From an uncultured Lachnospiraceae bacterium (GTDB lineage Bacteria; Bacillota; Clostridia; Lachnospirales; Lachnospiraceae): 64,000 bases of DNA. Shown one piece after another: positions 37,622 to 46,334 of this stretch. Position numbers and translations under genes: made by a program. The stretch's first letter is position 1; each line of letters begins with the position of its first letter. Where the stretch lies: NCBI GenBank assembly GCA_946557105.1, contig CAMNSZ010000006.1, positions 1 through 64,000 on the forward strand. The letters are read 5' to 3'. Below the pieces are notes generated by a model. That model was not told the DNA's origin, made no database searches, and saw only the letters and a program-made list of their open reading frames with translations.

Positions 37622-38500
37622 ATGTACGAATTAAATCAAGTAGGAAAAAATACTTATTACATACAGAGTCCGGCTAAAATCGGAATCTATAAAATAAACG
37701 ACGAACAGGTGTGTCTGATTGACAGCGGAAGCGATAAGGATGCGGGGCGAAAGATCCGTCAGGTATTGGATAAGATGGGGTGGCGGCCGATTGCAATTTA
37801 TAACACCCACTCCAACGCGGACCATATCGGGGGAAACAAGTATTTACAGAGTCAGACAGGCTGTAAAATCTATGCTCCGGGAATAGAATGTGATTTTACC
37901 AGACACCCTATCTTAGAGCCTGCTTTTTTGTATGGAGGATTCCCGCCAAGCGATTTAAGACATAAATTTTTGTTGGCGCAGGAGAGCGAGGCGGAATATC
38001 TTACGGAGGAAAAGCTCCCGGAGGGCATGAAGGCGGTTCCCCTAAAGGGGCACTTTTTTGATATGGCAGGCTTTCGGACAGGGGACGACGTGGTTTTTCT
38101 GGCGGATTGCCTATCAAGTAAAGAAACCTTGGATAAATATCAGATAGGCTTTGTCTATGACGTCGCCGCTTATCTGGAGACGCTTGGGCAGGTAAAAGAA
38201 ATGGAAGCAGCGCTGTTTGTTCCGGCGCACGCGGCGGTTACGGAGGATATTGCGCCGTTGGCACAGTATAACATAGATAAGGTATATGAAATTGCAGACA
38301 AAATTACAGGAATCTGTAAGGAGCCAAAGGGCTTTGAGGATATTTTGCAAAGGCTTTTTGCAGATTACGGTTTGACGATGAATTTTGAACAGTATGCGCT
38401 GGTGGGAAGTACGGTGCGCTCTTATCTTTCATGGCTGAAGGATTGCGGCAGGCTGGAAGCGTTTTTTGATAATTGCAAGCTGTTGTGGAAGGGGCTGTAG
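37622..38500 (+). CDS. Metallo-beta-lactamase fold hydrolase
   Basis: 292 aa from ATG 37622, GGAGGATTATC upstream. MBL metal motif THSNADHIGG (about 59-68), where the second position is Asn rather than the usual His (HxHxDH to HSNADH), then a His in GHFFDM and the Asp in VVFLADCL, His in FVPAHA. One ligand of the first metal site is therefore substituted. The C-terminal helical extension resembles stand-alone clostridial MBL hydrolases. Substrate unknown. Confidence 0.78.
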   Translation: MYELNQVGKNTYYIQSPAKIGIYKINDEQVCLIDSGSDKDAGRKIRQVLDKMGWRPIAIYNTHSNADHIGGNKYLQSQTGCKIYAPGIECDFTRHPILEPAFLYGGFPPSDLRHKFLLAQESEAEYLTEEKLPEGMKAVPLKGHFFDMAGFRTGDDVVFLADCLSSKETLDKYQIGFVYDVAAYLETLGQVKEMEAALFVPAHAAVTEDIAPLAQYNIDKVYEIADKITGICKEPKGFEDILQRLFADYGLTMNFEQYALVGSTVRSYLSWLKDCGRLEAFFDNCKLLWKGL

Positions 38501-38523
38501 GGAGAAAAGAATGTAAAAAATGA

Positions 38524-38552
38524 TTGACATTAGACGGGGTGTCGGGTATATT
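38524..38552 (+). promoter_or_regulatory. Consensus sigma-A promoter of the upstream structured RNA
   Basis: -35 TTGACA (38524-38529), 17-bp spacer, -10 TATATT (38547-38552). The expected start, about 7 bases after the -10, falls at 38556-38560, exactly the first bases of the structured element. Confidence 0.75.
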
Positions 38553-38555
38553 ATA

Positions 38556-38616
38556 AGTAATCGTTCCCGCCAAGCCTAGGTAGCGTTAGCTGCAAGCGTA
38601 ACATGGCGGGCCTTTT
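38556..38616 (+). ncRNA. Structured RNA copy 1 upstream of the Abi gene
   Basis: Begins AGTAATCGTTCCCG. Outer stem CCCGCCA (38566-38572) pairs with TGGCGGG (38604-38610); inside are AAGCCT and AAGCGTAACA and a weak GTTA/TAAC stem. The outer stem is followed by CCTTTTG, so it may end as a weak terminator before the toxin gene. A second copy after the gene conserves the same blocks with a different but still paired stem. Known: a structured motif called abiF RNA has been reported beside Abi_2 genes; whether this matches was not tested. Confidence 0.75.
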
Positions 38617-38650
38617 GTGTTATGGGGAAAGTGTAATATTAGGAGGATAA

Positions 38651-39546
38651 ATGTTAAAGGGAATTAAGCCGTTCAAAACGCTTGAGCAACAGGTAGCTAT
38701 ATTAAAAGAGAGGGGATTGTTGATTGATGATGGGGAGCAGGCGAAACGATTACTTCTCAATTTAAATTACTATAGACTGAGTGCGTACACTTTGACGCTC
38801 AGAAAAAACGACAAGTTTTATTCGGGCGTGCATTTTTCTGATGTGATGCAGATATATAGCTTTGATATGGAGCTTAGAGCTATGCTTATGTATTTGCTTG
38901 AAAGCATAGAAGTGTCTATGAGAACTTTTATTGGATATTATCATGGAAAGAAATACGGACCGCTAGGTTATTTAAAAAGTGAAAACTTTGGGAGTGAAGA
39001 GCGATATGAGAGGTTTGAAAAGGATTATAATAATGCAATAGAAGAGTACGGGGATAAGGAAGCCTTTGTGAGGCATCATATGGACTATATGGTGGAAGGT
39101 TTCCCATTTGGGTATTGGTTGAGTTACTGTCTTTTGGCAGTTTATCCAGATTGTTTAAAAATCTGACGGATGAAATAAAAGAAGAAATATGCAGGAATAA
39201 CTATGGACTAATCAGCGAAGTGTACATTGAAAATTGGCTGCAAGGTCTGACTATTTTGCGTAATATATGTGCTCATAGAGGTAGAATTTATAATAGGTTA
39301 ATTCCATTTGGCTTAAAATTAAGTGATAAGGATAAGAAGTATTTTAAGGAAAGTGGTTTGTTGTTAAATAAAGCTCCAAAGCAGTTGTTTGTATATCTGT
39401 TTGTAATGAAAAAAATGGTGTTGGATTTGGCAATATGGGATACATTTATGGAGCGTTTTGAAGGTATTATGAAGAAATACCCTTTTGTCAGACTAAGCTA
39501 TTATGGTTTTTCGGATAACTGGAGAGAAGTGTTGAGAATAAATTAA
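38651..39546 (+). pseudogene. Abi_2/AbiF-like HEPN abortive-infection protein, one-base frameshift
   Basis: Two overlapping frames (38651-39166 and 39115-39546) form one ~298-residue protein. N part: KPFKTLEQQVAILKERGLLI, NYYRLSAYTLTLR, DMELRAMLMYLLESIEVSMR, typical Abi_2. The hand-over is at CCATTTGGG (39104-39112): one added T gives PFWVLVELLSFGSLSRLF, the family sequence. The second frame holds LRNICAHRGRIYNR, the HEPN RNase motif R-x4-H (RNICAH). Known: Abi_2 proteins (AbiD/AbiF) are HEPN ribonucleases that stop phage by killing or arresting the cell. ATG behind AGGAGG; gene lies between two copies of a structured RNA. Either a true mutation that disarms the toxin or a sequence error. Confidence 0.85.
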
Positions 39547-39566
39547 TTCATAATGAAATAAACTAT

Positions 39567-39616
39567 AGTAATCGTTCCCGATAAGCCTCTCTGTTGAAGC
39601 GTAACAGATCGGGCCG
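39567..39616 (+). ncRNA. Structured RNA copy 2 downstream of the Abi gene
   Basis: Same blocks as copy 1 in order (AGTAATCGTTCCCG, AAGCCT, AAGCGTAACA, CGGGCC). Outer stem CCCGAT (39577-39582) / ATCGGG (39608-39613) and inner CTGTT (39591-39595) / AACAG (39603-39607). Stem bases differ from copy 1 but pairing is kept, which is compensatory change. No good promoter is visible right upstream; a poor -10 TAAACT is at 39559. It could be processed from the abi mRNA 3' end. Confidence 0.7.
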
Positions 39617-39617
39617 G

Positions 39618-39637
39618 CCTCTGAAGCAATTCAGAGG
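39618..39637 (+). terminator. Hairpin following structured RNA copy 2
   Basis: A perfect 7-bp stem CCTCTGA / TCAGAGG with loop AGCAAT, directly after copy 2. No T tail, so it is a weak terminator or a further part of the RNA. Confidence 0.45.
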
Positions 39638-39749
39638 GTTACATATATGTGCTATTATGCATCTTGAATGTTGGACATGAAATAAATTTCATGTATAATA
39701 TTTTAAGATGCATTTTTATTTAATAATATAGGACAGGAGTGTGCAAGCC

Positions 39750-40082
39750 ATGACCGAAAAAAAAGAAATCATTGCTCATTGTCTGACTTATCAGGATGTT
39801 TATGAGGACTATCCCTTTCACGACCCTAACTGGTGTGTTATCAGGCACAGGAGGAATAAAAAGATTTTTGCGTGGATATTTCACAAGGACGGATATATGT
39901 GGGTGAATGTGAAGTGCGACCCACAGTGGAGGGAGCTGTGGAGAAGCGCTTATGCAGCCGTGATTCCGGCATATCATTTGAATAAAAAGCACTGGAATTC
40001 CATTATATTGGACGGTACGGTTCCAAAAAACGAAATTAAGCGGATGATTGGGGAGAGCTATGATTTGACGAAGGGGAAATGA
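39750..40082 (+). CDS. MmcQ/YjbR family protein
   Basis: 110 aa from ATG 39750 (AGGAG 12 bp upstream; GTG 39741 is possible). Matches the YjbR/CyaY-like DNA-binding-fold family: EIIAHCLTYQDVYEDYPF, CVIRHRRNKKIFAWIF, then KCDPQWRELWRSAYAAVIPA YHLNKKHW and LDGTVPKNEIKRMIGESYDL. Function of the family is not settled; probably a small nucleic-acid-binding protein. Confidence 0.82.
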   Translation: MTEKKEIIAHCLTYQDVYEDYPFHDPNWCVIRHRRNKKIFAWIFHKDGYMWVNVKCDPQWRELWRSAYAAVIPAYHLNKKHWNSIILDGTVPKNEIKRMIGESYDLTKGK

Positions 40083-40412
40083 AGATATTATGCGGGCTCG
40101 TTATCATCCTCTTATTCTATTGAAAAAAGCTATGATTGAAAAATGAACAGCCGGCTGTGTCGTTTTTAAGTCTCAATATAATATAATGAAATTTACAATT
40201 TTGATATTGAGAAAATCAGGAGGTTTTCTTAAAATTATCAAATTCCAATCGGATTTTTAAGGCAGGCTATGGAATATGATATGCTTGGTATCGGAAATAT
40301 TGGAATGAAATGCAGTTTTTCAGTTATTGCAGAGCTGAAGGGAAAGAAAACCGCAATTTATATCAACGAGTTTGTTATTTAATATAGTATACTTATCTTG
40401 AGGAGTTGAATT
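40083..40412. other. Intergenic stretch with a short ORF
   Basis: No gene I can support. A 37-codon ORF at 40269-40382 (begins MEYDMLGIGNIGMKCSFSV) has no ribosome site and looks like debris. The promoter for the AraC gene should lie around 40340-40400. Confidence 0.35.
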
Positions 40413-41240
40413 ATGAAATATGCGGAACCGTTTCAAAAGGTCTTGGATTATATTGAAGAAAATTTGTATGAGGAGATAGAGCTAAATAGGCTGGCTTTCA
40501 TTGCAGGATATTCAAAATATCATTTTTTGCGCGTATTTAAGGAAGTATTTTATATGACGCCGTCAGAATATGTGCGCAGGAGAAGGATTACGGAAAGCGT
40601 CAGAGATATTGCAGATACCGGAGAGTCAATATCCCAGATAGGTTATAAGCATGGGTTTAATTCCAAAGAAAATTTTACAAGGGCATTTAAATCGGAGCAT
40701 CATATACTTCCTTCTGATTACAGGATGGCTGATAACAGCCTGAAATTGCTTTGCCGGAACAAACCGGAAGGAGCAGCCTTCGTATTAGAGCCAAAGATTA
40801 TAGAATTGAAACCATTTAGCGTAACGGTATATAAAAGCGACGAGGAGGACCCTACAAGGTTTTGGAATAAATATAATTGCGGAGGATTTTCCGGTAAATT
40901 ATCCGGTGGAGAGGCGCGGCTGGATTATGGGGTTTCTATATGGAATTTTGAGAAAAACAAGCTTGATTACTACATAGGAATTTTGACTGAGTATGCTAAA
41001 GGAGACTTATCAGGAACCTTGCAGTTAAAGGTAGAAGGCGGTTTGTATGCGATATTTGATACTCCTAAAGCGGACAAGTATACATTTGTAAATGCCATAC
41101 GCAAGACATGGGATTACATATATGGAGAATGGACTTGTCAGAGCGAGTATGTAAATCTTGGTGATTGTGATTTTGAAACATACAAGGAAAACAGCAGAGA
41201 ATTTTCGGAGCAGATATTTATTCATGTAAAAGAGAAATGA
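40413..41240 (+). CDS. AraC-type regulator with GyrI-like ligand-binding domain
   Basis: 275 aa, ATG after GAGGAGTTG. Two helix-turn-helices at about 8-105: LNRLAFIAGYSKYHFLRVFK and ISQIGYKHGFNSKENFTRAF. The C-terminal ~150 residues are a GyrI-like effector domain (LEPKIIELKPFSVTVYKS; GGLYAIFDTPKADKYTFVNA). This is the MarA/Rob/SoxS-like design that recognises drugs or hydrophobic ligands. The next gene, a stand-alone protein of the same fold, may share its ligand. Confidence 0.85.
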   Translation: MKYAEPFQKVLDYIEENLYEEIELNRLAFIAGYSKYHFLRVFKEVFYMTPSEYVRRRRITESVRDIADTGESISQIGYKHGFNSKENFTRAFKSEHHILPSDYRMADNSLKLLCRNKPEGAAFVLEPKIIELKPFSVTVYKSDEEDPTRFWNKYNCGGFSGKLSGGEARLDYGVSIWNFEKNKLDYYIGILTEYAKGDLSGTLQLKVEGGLYAIFDTPKADKYTFVNAIRKTWDYIYGEWTCQSEYVNLGDCDFETYKENSREFSEQIFIHVKEK

Positions 41241-41274
41241 AGAATATAAGATTATAACAAAAAGGAGAAAAATT

Positions 41275-41778
41275 ATGGCAGAAATTATGAAAGTGTTTAA
41301 GGAAGAAATCCCGGCTATGAGATTTATCGGAAAGAAATATCACGATTATAACGGATGGGGCGAATGGTTTGCAAACGGCTGGTTTGATATAGTAGAAAAC
41401 AGTATGGGGGGAACCGCTAAGATAATAGACCTTTGGAAGAACGGCGGGGGATATGTGGGATTAGAATGCCGTAAAGGCGGTGAGCTTCTCGAATATTGGA
41501 TTGGAATGTTTACGCCCCAAGGTACGGAAGCCCCGGAAGGGTTTGAGTATATTGATTTCCCGAATTCAAGTTTGGGAATCTGTTGGATTTATGGCAAGGA
41601 AGATGAAGTACACGGTATTATAGGTAATTGTTGGAAAGCTGTTCAGAATGCAGGTATGGAAATAGGCGTTGATGAAAACGGAGTCGAGATGTCCTTTGAA
41701 AACGGTTTATGTCCTCGTTTTACAACACCGGATGAGAAGGGGAATGTTATATTGGACTACTGTTATTTTGTAAGGTGA
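41275..41778 (+). CDS. Stand-alone GyrI-like/SRPBCC-type ligand-binding protein
   Basis: 167 aa, ATG after AAAAGGAGAAAA. IPAMRFIGKKYHDYNGWGEW then GGGYVGLECRKGGELLEYWI GMFTP and GFEYIDFPNSSLGICWIYGK fit the GyrI-like effector-binding fold. It likely binds a small molecule, perhaps as a sink. It is cotranscribed (34 bp gap) with the AraC gene. Confidence 0.7.
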   Translation: MAEIMKVFKEEIPAMRFIGKKYHDYNGWGEWFANGWFDIVENSMGGTAKIIDLWKNGGGYVGLECRKGGELLEYWIGMFTPQGTEAPEGFEYIDFPNSSLGICWIYGKEDEVHGIIGNCWKAVQNAGMEIGVDENGVEMSFENGLCPRFTTPDEKGNVILDYCYFVR

Positions 41779-42101
41779 TTATTACTTTCATGAGGAAAAT
41801 GCATGAAAGATAAACCGACGCTTCTCTTTTATATGAATAAATATCTGCTAGAATTTTTGTTAAAGAATGCAGGACCGGTGATTCAATAGGATATCCTACT
41901 CCATATGCGGATGTAAAATCGGAAGAAAGCTGTAAGAACGGTCCAAAGCCGGACTGCGATTGAACGTTTTGGGCGGTACAGTTTAGGCATTTGGATGAAA
42001 ATGGAATTTTTAAGGAGAGTTAAGAAAAAAGGTGCATTGTCTTCAATTATTTGTTATAATCTTAAATTGGAAGCAAATGGTTGAAAGGCATGGTTACTGA
42101 A
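41779..42101. other. Intergenic stretch before the CysK-like gene
   Basis: About 320 bases. A 28-codon ORF at 41803-41889 (MKDKPTLLFYMNKYLLEF) is the only open frame and is not convincing. AT-rich promoter-like sequence (TTGTTATAATC) is at 42051-42061, close to the next gene. Confidence 0.4.
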
Positions 42102-43028
42102 ATGGTTTATAATAATATTTTGGAGGCGATGGGCAACACGCCCATGATAAGGCTGTCTCATATGGGCGACCCTGAGGGAGCCCAAATACTGGTGAAATTT
42201 GAGGGCTTGAACGTGGGGGGCTCTATCAAAACACGGACGGCATATAATATGATAAGGGAGGCGGAGAAGCAGGGGCTTATCCATGAAAATACGGTTATTG
42301 TAGAGCCCACCAGCGGCAATCAGGGTATCGGACTTGCGCTTGTGGGCGCAGTGCGGGGGTATCAAACCAAAATCATTATGCCGGACTCTGTCAGCGAGGA
42401 GCGAAGGAAGCTGGTAGAGCATTATGGCGCGGAAGTAATTTTGGTTCATGACGCAGGAAATATCGGTGAATGTATTGAGGAATGTCTGACGCTTGCACTG
42501 AAAATGCAAAGGGAGAATCCTGACGTATTTGTACCCCAGCAGTTTGAAAATCCTGCAAACCCTTATATACAGCGACATCAGACCGCTGTGGAGATCCTAA
42601 AGCAGGTGGACGGACCTATACACGGCTTCTGTTCGGGTATCGGAACGGGAGGAACAATCACAGGAATCGGCGAGGCGCTTAAGGAGAAAAACCCCGATAT
42701 GGAAATTTGGGCGGTGGAGCCGGAGCATGCAGCCATATTATCGGGGGGGTCCATAGGAACCCATGTCCAGATGGGAATTGGAGACGGCGTAATTCCTGCT
42801 ATTTTGAACCGTGATATTTATAATGACATCTGCATTGTAAAGGATGAGGAAGCAATCAGAACATCTAAAGAGCTTGCCTCAAGGGAAGGGATTATGTGCG
42901 GGATTTCCAGCGGAACCAATGTGGCGGCGGCGCTCAGGCTTGCAAGCAAGCTGGGAAAGGGCAAGACGGTGGTAACGGTGCTTCCCGACACGGCGGAGCG
43001 GTATTTTTCCACTCCGTTGTTTGAATAG
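42102..43028 (+). CDS. Cysteine-synthase-family PLP enzyme, divergent paralogue
   Basis: 308 aa from ATG 42102 (family-like start MVYNNILEAMGNTP); ATG 42090 and TTG 42081 are other options and none has an ideal ribosome site. Type II PLP fold: LNVGGSIKTRTAYNM holds the Schiff-base Lys, where canonical enzymes have GGSVKDR. The substrate loop is PTSGNQG rather than TSGNTG. The phosphate loop [19 protein letters not shown] is intact. These differences suggest a nucleophile or acceptor other than in ordinary CysK. A canonical copy is at 55534. Monocistronic. Confidence 0.8.
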   Translation: MVYNNILEAMGNTPMIRLSHMGDPEGAQILVKFEGLNVGGSIKTRTAYNMIREAEKQGLIHENTVIVEPTSGNQGIGLALVGAVRGYQTKIIMPDSVSEERRKLVEHYGAEVILVHDAGNIGECIEECLTLALKMQRENPDVFVPQQFENPANPYIQRHQTAVEILKQVDGPIHGFCSGIGTGGTITGIGEALKEKNPDMEIWAVEPEHAAILSGGSIGTHVQMGIGDGVIPAILNRDIYNDICIVKDEEAIRTSKELASREGIMCGISSGTNVAAALRLASKLGKGKTVVTVLPDTAERYFSTPLFE

Positions 43029-43233
43029 TCGGTTATACGCTGACTTTATAATTGTTTTATTTTTAATTTATAATAGTATAATCTTTCTCCTATTTACAAT
43101 TTTTATTTTAGATGTTATATTACATATAGAACAATAGAGGCAGAGAAAACAAGGCAGCTTGTCAATCTGTTACCTCTGAGTTCCATAGAATGAGAAGACA
43201 TCACTGTAAAAGTTTTGAAAGGAGAGATGACTT

Positions 43234-43683
43234 ATGTTGATGCCTAGTACAAATACTTTTAATCGTATTTTCGGAGAGAATTTGTTGGATGATTTCTTTA
43301 ACCTTTCAGGTGACTTTTTCGGAAAGGGAAGCAGTGTAAACGGTTTGATGCAGACCGACGTTGAGGAGACGGATAAAGGCTATGAGGTGACCATGAACCT
43401 TCCGGGCTTTAGCAAGGAGGACGTCAAGGGTGAGCTTAAGGACGGTTATCTTGTTATCAGCGCAAGCACTTCCCATGATAATGACGAGAAGGATAAGGAA
43501 GGCAGATTTATCCGCAGAGAGCGTTACAGCGGCTCCTGTACCCGCAGCTTCTATGTAGGTGAGGACGTAAGACAGGAGGATATCAAAGCGAGATTTGAGA
43601 ACGGCATTTTGAAGCTTACGGTTCCAAAGAAGGAGGCAGCCGGCACGGTGGAAGAGAAAAGATATATCGCTATTGAAGGATAA
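43234..43683 (+). CDS. hsp20: Hsp20/alpha-crystallin small heat-shock protein
   Basis: 149 aa, ATG after GAAAGGAGAGATG. Alpha-crystallin core from ~37: MQTDVEETDKGYEVTMNLPG FSKEDVKGEL, RRERYSGSCTRSFYVGEDV, and ARFENGILKLTVPKKEA with the A-x-x-x-n-G-v-L motif. Holdase that keeps unfolding proteins soluble. No CIRCE element was spotted upstream, so control is uncertain. Confidence 0.93.
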   Translation: MLMPSTNTFNRIFGENLLDDFFNLSGDFFGKGSSVNGLMQTDVEETDKGYEVTMNLPGFSKEDVKGELKDGYLVISASTSHDNDEKDKEGRFIRRERYSGSCTRSFYVGEDVRQEDIKARFENGILKLTVPKKEAAGTVEEKRYIAIEG

Positions 43684-43782
43684 GCCTCGATAGCAGGTTG
43701 ACCAAAGCGGGCAAAAGCACTCAGGAAAAGACAAGGATAAGTAATTATAGTCGAAGGTAAGCGAGTAATGCGAAAATAGACA

Positions 43783-43834
43783 GGCTGGGAAAGCTGCTCC
43801 TGAAATAGAGGGGCGTTTTTCCAGCCGTTTTTTT
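43783..43834 (+). terminator. Terminator after hsp20
   Basis: GGCTGGGAAA / TTTCCAGCC stem with one bulged G, a loop of ~30 bases and a T7 tail. Confidence 0.65.
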
Positions 43835-43917
43835 GGCGCGCTTGCATATACATTAAAAAAAGCCTATAATATTTACGAATAAAAACATGAAAAATAGTGT
43901 AAGAAGGAGAGATACAA

Positions 43918-46281
43918 ATGACTCTGAACGAATTGGGCATCGGAAAAACCGCGACAATTCTTTCCGTGGGCGGAGGCGGAGCTTTGAGACAGCACTTTCT
44001 GGATATGGGGCTGATTCAGGGCGCGGAGGTTATGGTGGTTAAATACGCGCCTATGGGAGACCCTATCGAATTACAAATTCGGGGCTATGAGCTGACAATT
44101 CGGCTTGAAGACGCGGAGAAAATAGAAATCAGTCAGGAGCATGGCGCAAGGGCCGGCGCTGGATGGGAAAACGGGGCGGTAATAAAGGGCAGCGGCAGGA
44201 GAAAGGAACATCCGGGCTATGGCGAGGGAGGAAAATACCATGTGAAGGCGCAGGAGAAGCCTCTTCCGGAGGGGGAGACGTTGACCTTTGCGCTGGTGGG
44301 AAATCAGAATTGCGGAAAGACTACATTATTCAACCAATTGACCGGTTCTAACCAGCATGTGGGTAATTTTCCGGGAGTTACGGTGGACCGTAAGGACGGC
44401 GTGATTAAGGGAACGAAAAATACCCTTATTACCGATTTGCCGGGTATTTATTCCATGTCGCCCTACAGTAATGAGGAGGTTGTTACCAGAGAATTTTTGC
44501 TGCAGGGAAGACCTAAGGGAATTATCAATATTGTGGACGCCACTAATATAGAGAGAAATCTGTATCTCACAATGCAGCTTATGGAGCTGAATATGCCTAT
44601 GGTGGTGGCTCTGAATATGATGGATGAGGTGAGGGAGAACGGCGGAGCCATTTTAGTAAACGAGATGGAGGAGCTGCTTGGAGTGCCGGTTATTCCCATT
44701 TCGGCGGCAAAGGGCGAAGGAATAAACGAGGTGGTGGACCATGCGGTGCATGTTGCAAAATATCAGGAATGTCCGGGCAGGGTAGATTTTTGTAGTGCGG
44801 AGGATGATTCCAGCGCCGTACACAGGTGTATTCACGCTATCATGCACTTGATAGAGGATCATGCGGTAAAGGCGCAGATTCCCGTGCGCTTTGCGGCATG
44901 TAAGCTGGCGGAGGGAGACAAGCTGATTTTGGACAGACTGTTTCTTTGTCAAAACGAGAAAGAAATGCTGGAGCATATCATATTACAGATGGAGGAGGAG
45001 CGCGGCTTGGACAGCGCGTCTGCAATAGCCGACATGCGGTTTGGTTATATTCAAAGGGTCTGCAGCACGACGGTGGTAAAGCCGAGGGAGAGTAGGGAGC
45101 GTATCAGAAGTCAGAAGCTTGACAGGCTTTTAACAGGCAAATATACTGCAATTCCTTCCTTTGTATTGATTATGGGGCTGGTGTTCTGGCTGACCTTTAA
45201 TGTGATAGGCGCGTTTCTTGCAGATTTGCTTGACAGAGGAATAGGCGCTTTGGCGCAGCTTACGGACAGTATGCTTACGGCGGCTCATGTAAATGCCGTG
45301 CTGCATTCTCTGGTGATGGACGGTATTTTTACAGGAGTGGGAAGCGTTTTAAGTTTTCTGCCCATTATCGTTACCCTGTTTTTCTTCCTGTCCATGTTGG
45401 AGGACAGCGGATATATGGCGCGCGTCGCCTTTATTATGGATAAGCTGCTTCGTAAGATCGGATTGTCGGGGCGCAGTATCGTTCCGATGCTGATTGGCTT
45501 CGGCTGCACGGTTCCGGGGGTCATGGCCAGCCGGACCCTGTCCTCGGAGAGGGACAGGAAAATGACGATTTTACTCACGCCCTTTATGAGCTGTTCCGCT
45601 AAGCTTCCCATCTATGCCTTTTTTACGGCGGCGTTTTTTCCGGGGCATGGCGCGGGGGTCATGATAGCGCTATATTTCTTCGGAATCATGGCGGGAATTT
45701 TGACGGCGCTTTTTCTGAAAGCCACAAAATTTAAGGGCGAGCCGGTTCCCTTTGTAATGGAGCTGCCTAATTATCGTATGCCGGGAGCAAGGAATGTGGG
45801 GCAGTTATTGTGGGAAAAGGCAAAGGATTTTTTGCAGAGGGCGTTTACGGTCATTTTTCTGGCAACGATTATCATTTGGTTTTTACAGAATTTTGATGTG
45901 AGGCTGAATGTGGTGGCAGATTCCAAGGACAGCATTCTTGCCTCTGTTGCGGGCGTGCTGGCCCCTATATTTTCTCCGTTGGGCTTTGGAGACTGGAGGA
46001 TATCTACGGCGCTGATTACCGGTTTTATGGCGAAGGAGAGTGTGGTCTCCACGCTGACGGTGCTCTTTGGCTCAACCGAGGCGCTTTTAGGGGTTCTTAC
46101 TACGGCGGGCGCGGCGTCATTGCTTATCTTCTGTCTGCTGTATGCTCCTTGTGTGGCGGCAGTGGCTTCCATCAGGCGGGAGCTTGGAAGAAGGTGGGCG
46201 GTCATAGTCGCGGTAGGTCAATGCGTTATAGCATGGGCTGCAGCGTTTGCGGTTTATTTCTTGTTAAACGTGTGGCAATGA
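43918..46281 (+). CDS. feoB: FeoA-FeoB fusion ferrous iron transporter
   Basis: 787 aa, ATG after AAGGAGAGATAC. Residues 1-72 are a FeoA SH3-like domain (MTLNELGIGKTATILSV; MGLIQGAEVMVVKYAPMGDP). A ~50-residue linker follows, then FeoB: G1 GNQNCGKTTLFN, FPGVTVD, G3 DLPGIYSMSP, G4 NMMDE. The rest is membrane-spanning (about eight helices) with the Gate motif GFGCTVPGVMASRTL. Imports Fe(II) at the cytoplasmic membrane. Fused FeoAB is known in several Clostridia. Confidence 0.93.
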   Translation: MTLNELGIGKTATILSVGGGGALRQHFLDMGLIQGAEVMVVKYAPMGDPIELQIRGYELTIRLEDAEKIEISQEHGARAGAGWENGAVIKGSGRRKEHPGYGEGGKYHVKAQEKPLPEGETLTFALVGNQNCGKTTLFNQLTGSNQHVGNFPGVTVDRKDGVIKGTKNTLITDLPGIYSMSPYSNEEVVTREFLLQGRPKGIINIVDATNIERNLYLTMQLMELNMPMVVALNMMDEVRENGGAILVNEMEELLGVPVIPISAAKGEGINEVVDHAVHVAKYQECPGRVDFCSAEDDSSAVHRCIHAIMHLIEDHAVKAQIPVRFAACKLAEGDKLILDRLFLCQNEKEMLEHIILQMEEERGLDSASAIADMRFGYIQRVCSTTVVKPRESRERIRSQKLDRLLTGKYTAIPSFVLIMGLVFWLTFNVIGAFLADLLDRGIGALAQLTDSMLTAAHVNAVLHSLVMDGIFTGVGSVLSFLPIIVTLFFFLSMLEDSGYMARVAFIMDKLLRKIGLSGRSIVPMLIGFGCTVPGVMASRTLSSERDRKMTILLTPFMSCSAKLPIYAFFTAAFFPGHGAGVMIALYFFGIMAGILTALFLKATKFKGEPVPFVMELPNYRMPGARNVGQLLWEKAKDFLQRAFTVIFLATIIIWFLQNFDVRLNVVADSKDSILASVAGVLAPIFSPLGFGDWRISTALITGFMAKESVVSTLTVLFGSTEALLGVLTTAGAASLLIFCLLYAPCVAAVASIRRELGRRWAVIVAVGQCVIAWAAAFAVYFLLNVWQ

Positions 46282-46334
46282 GGACAGAACGGGAAAGAGT
46301 GCAAAAAGCATATGCCAAACAGCTAAAATGCAAC

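Noticed and set aside
43029..43233. CIRCE or other heat-shock operator before hsp20
   Set aside because: No TTAGCACTC-type inverted repeat was found; only AT-rich promoter-like sequence.
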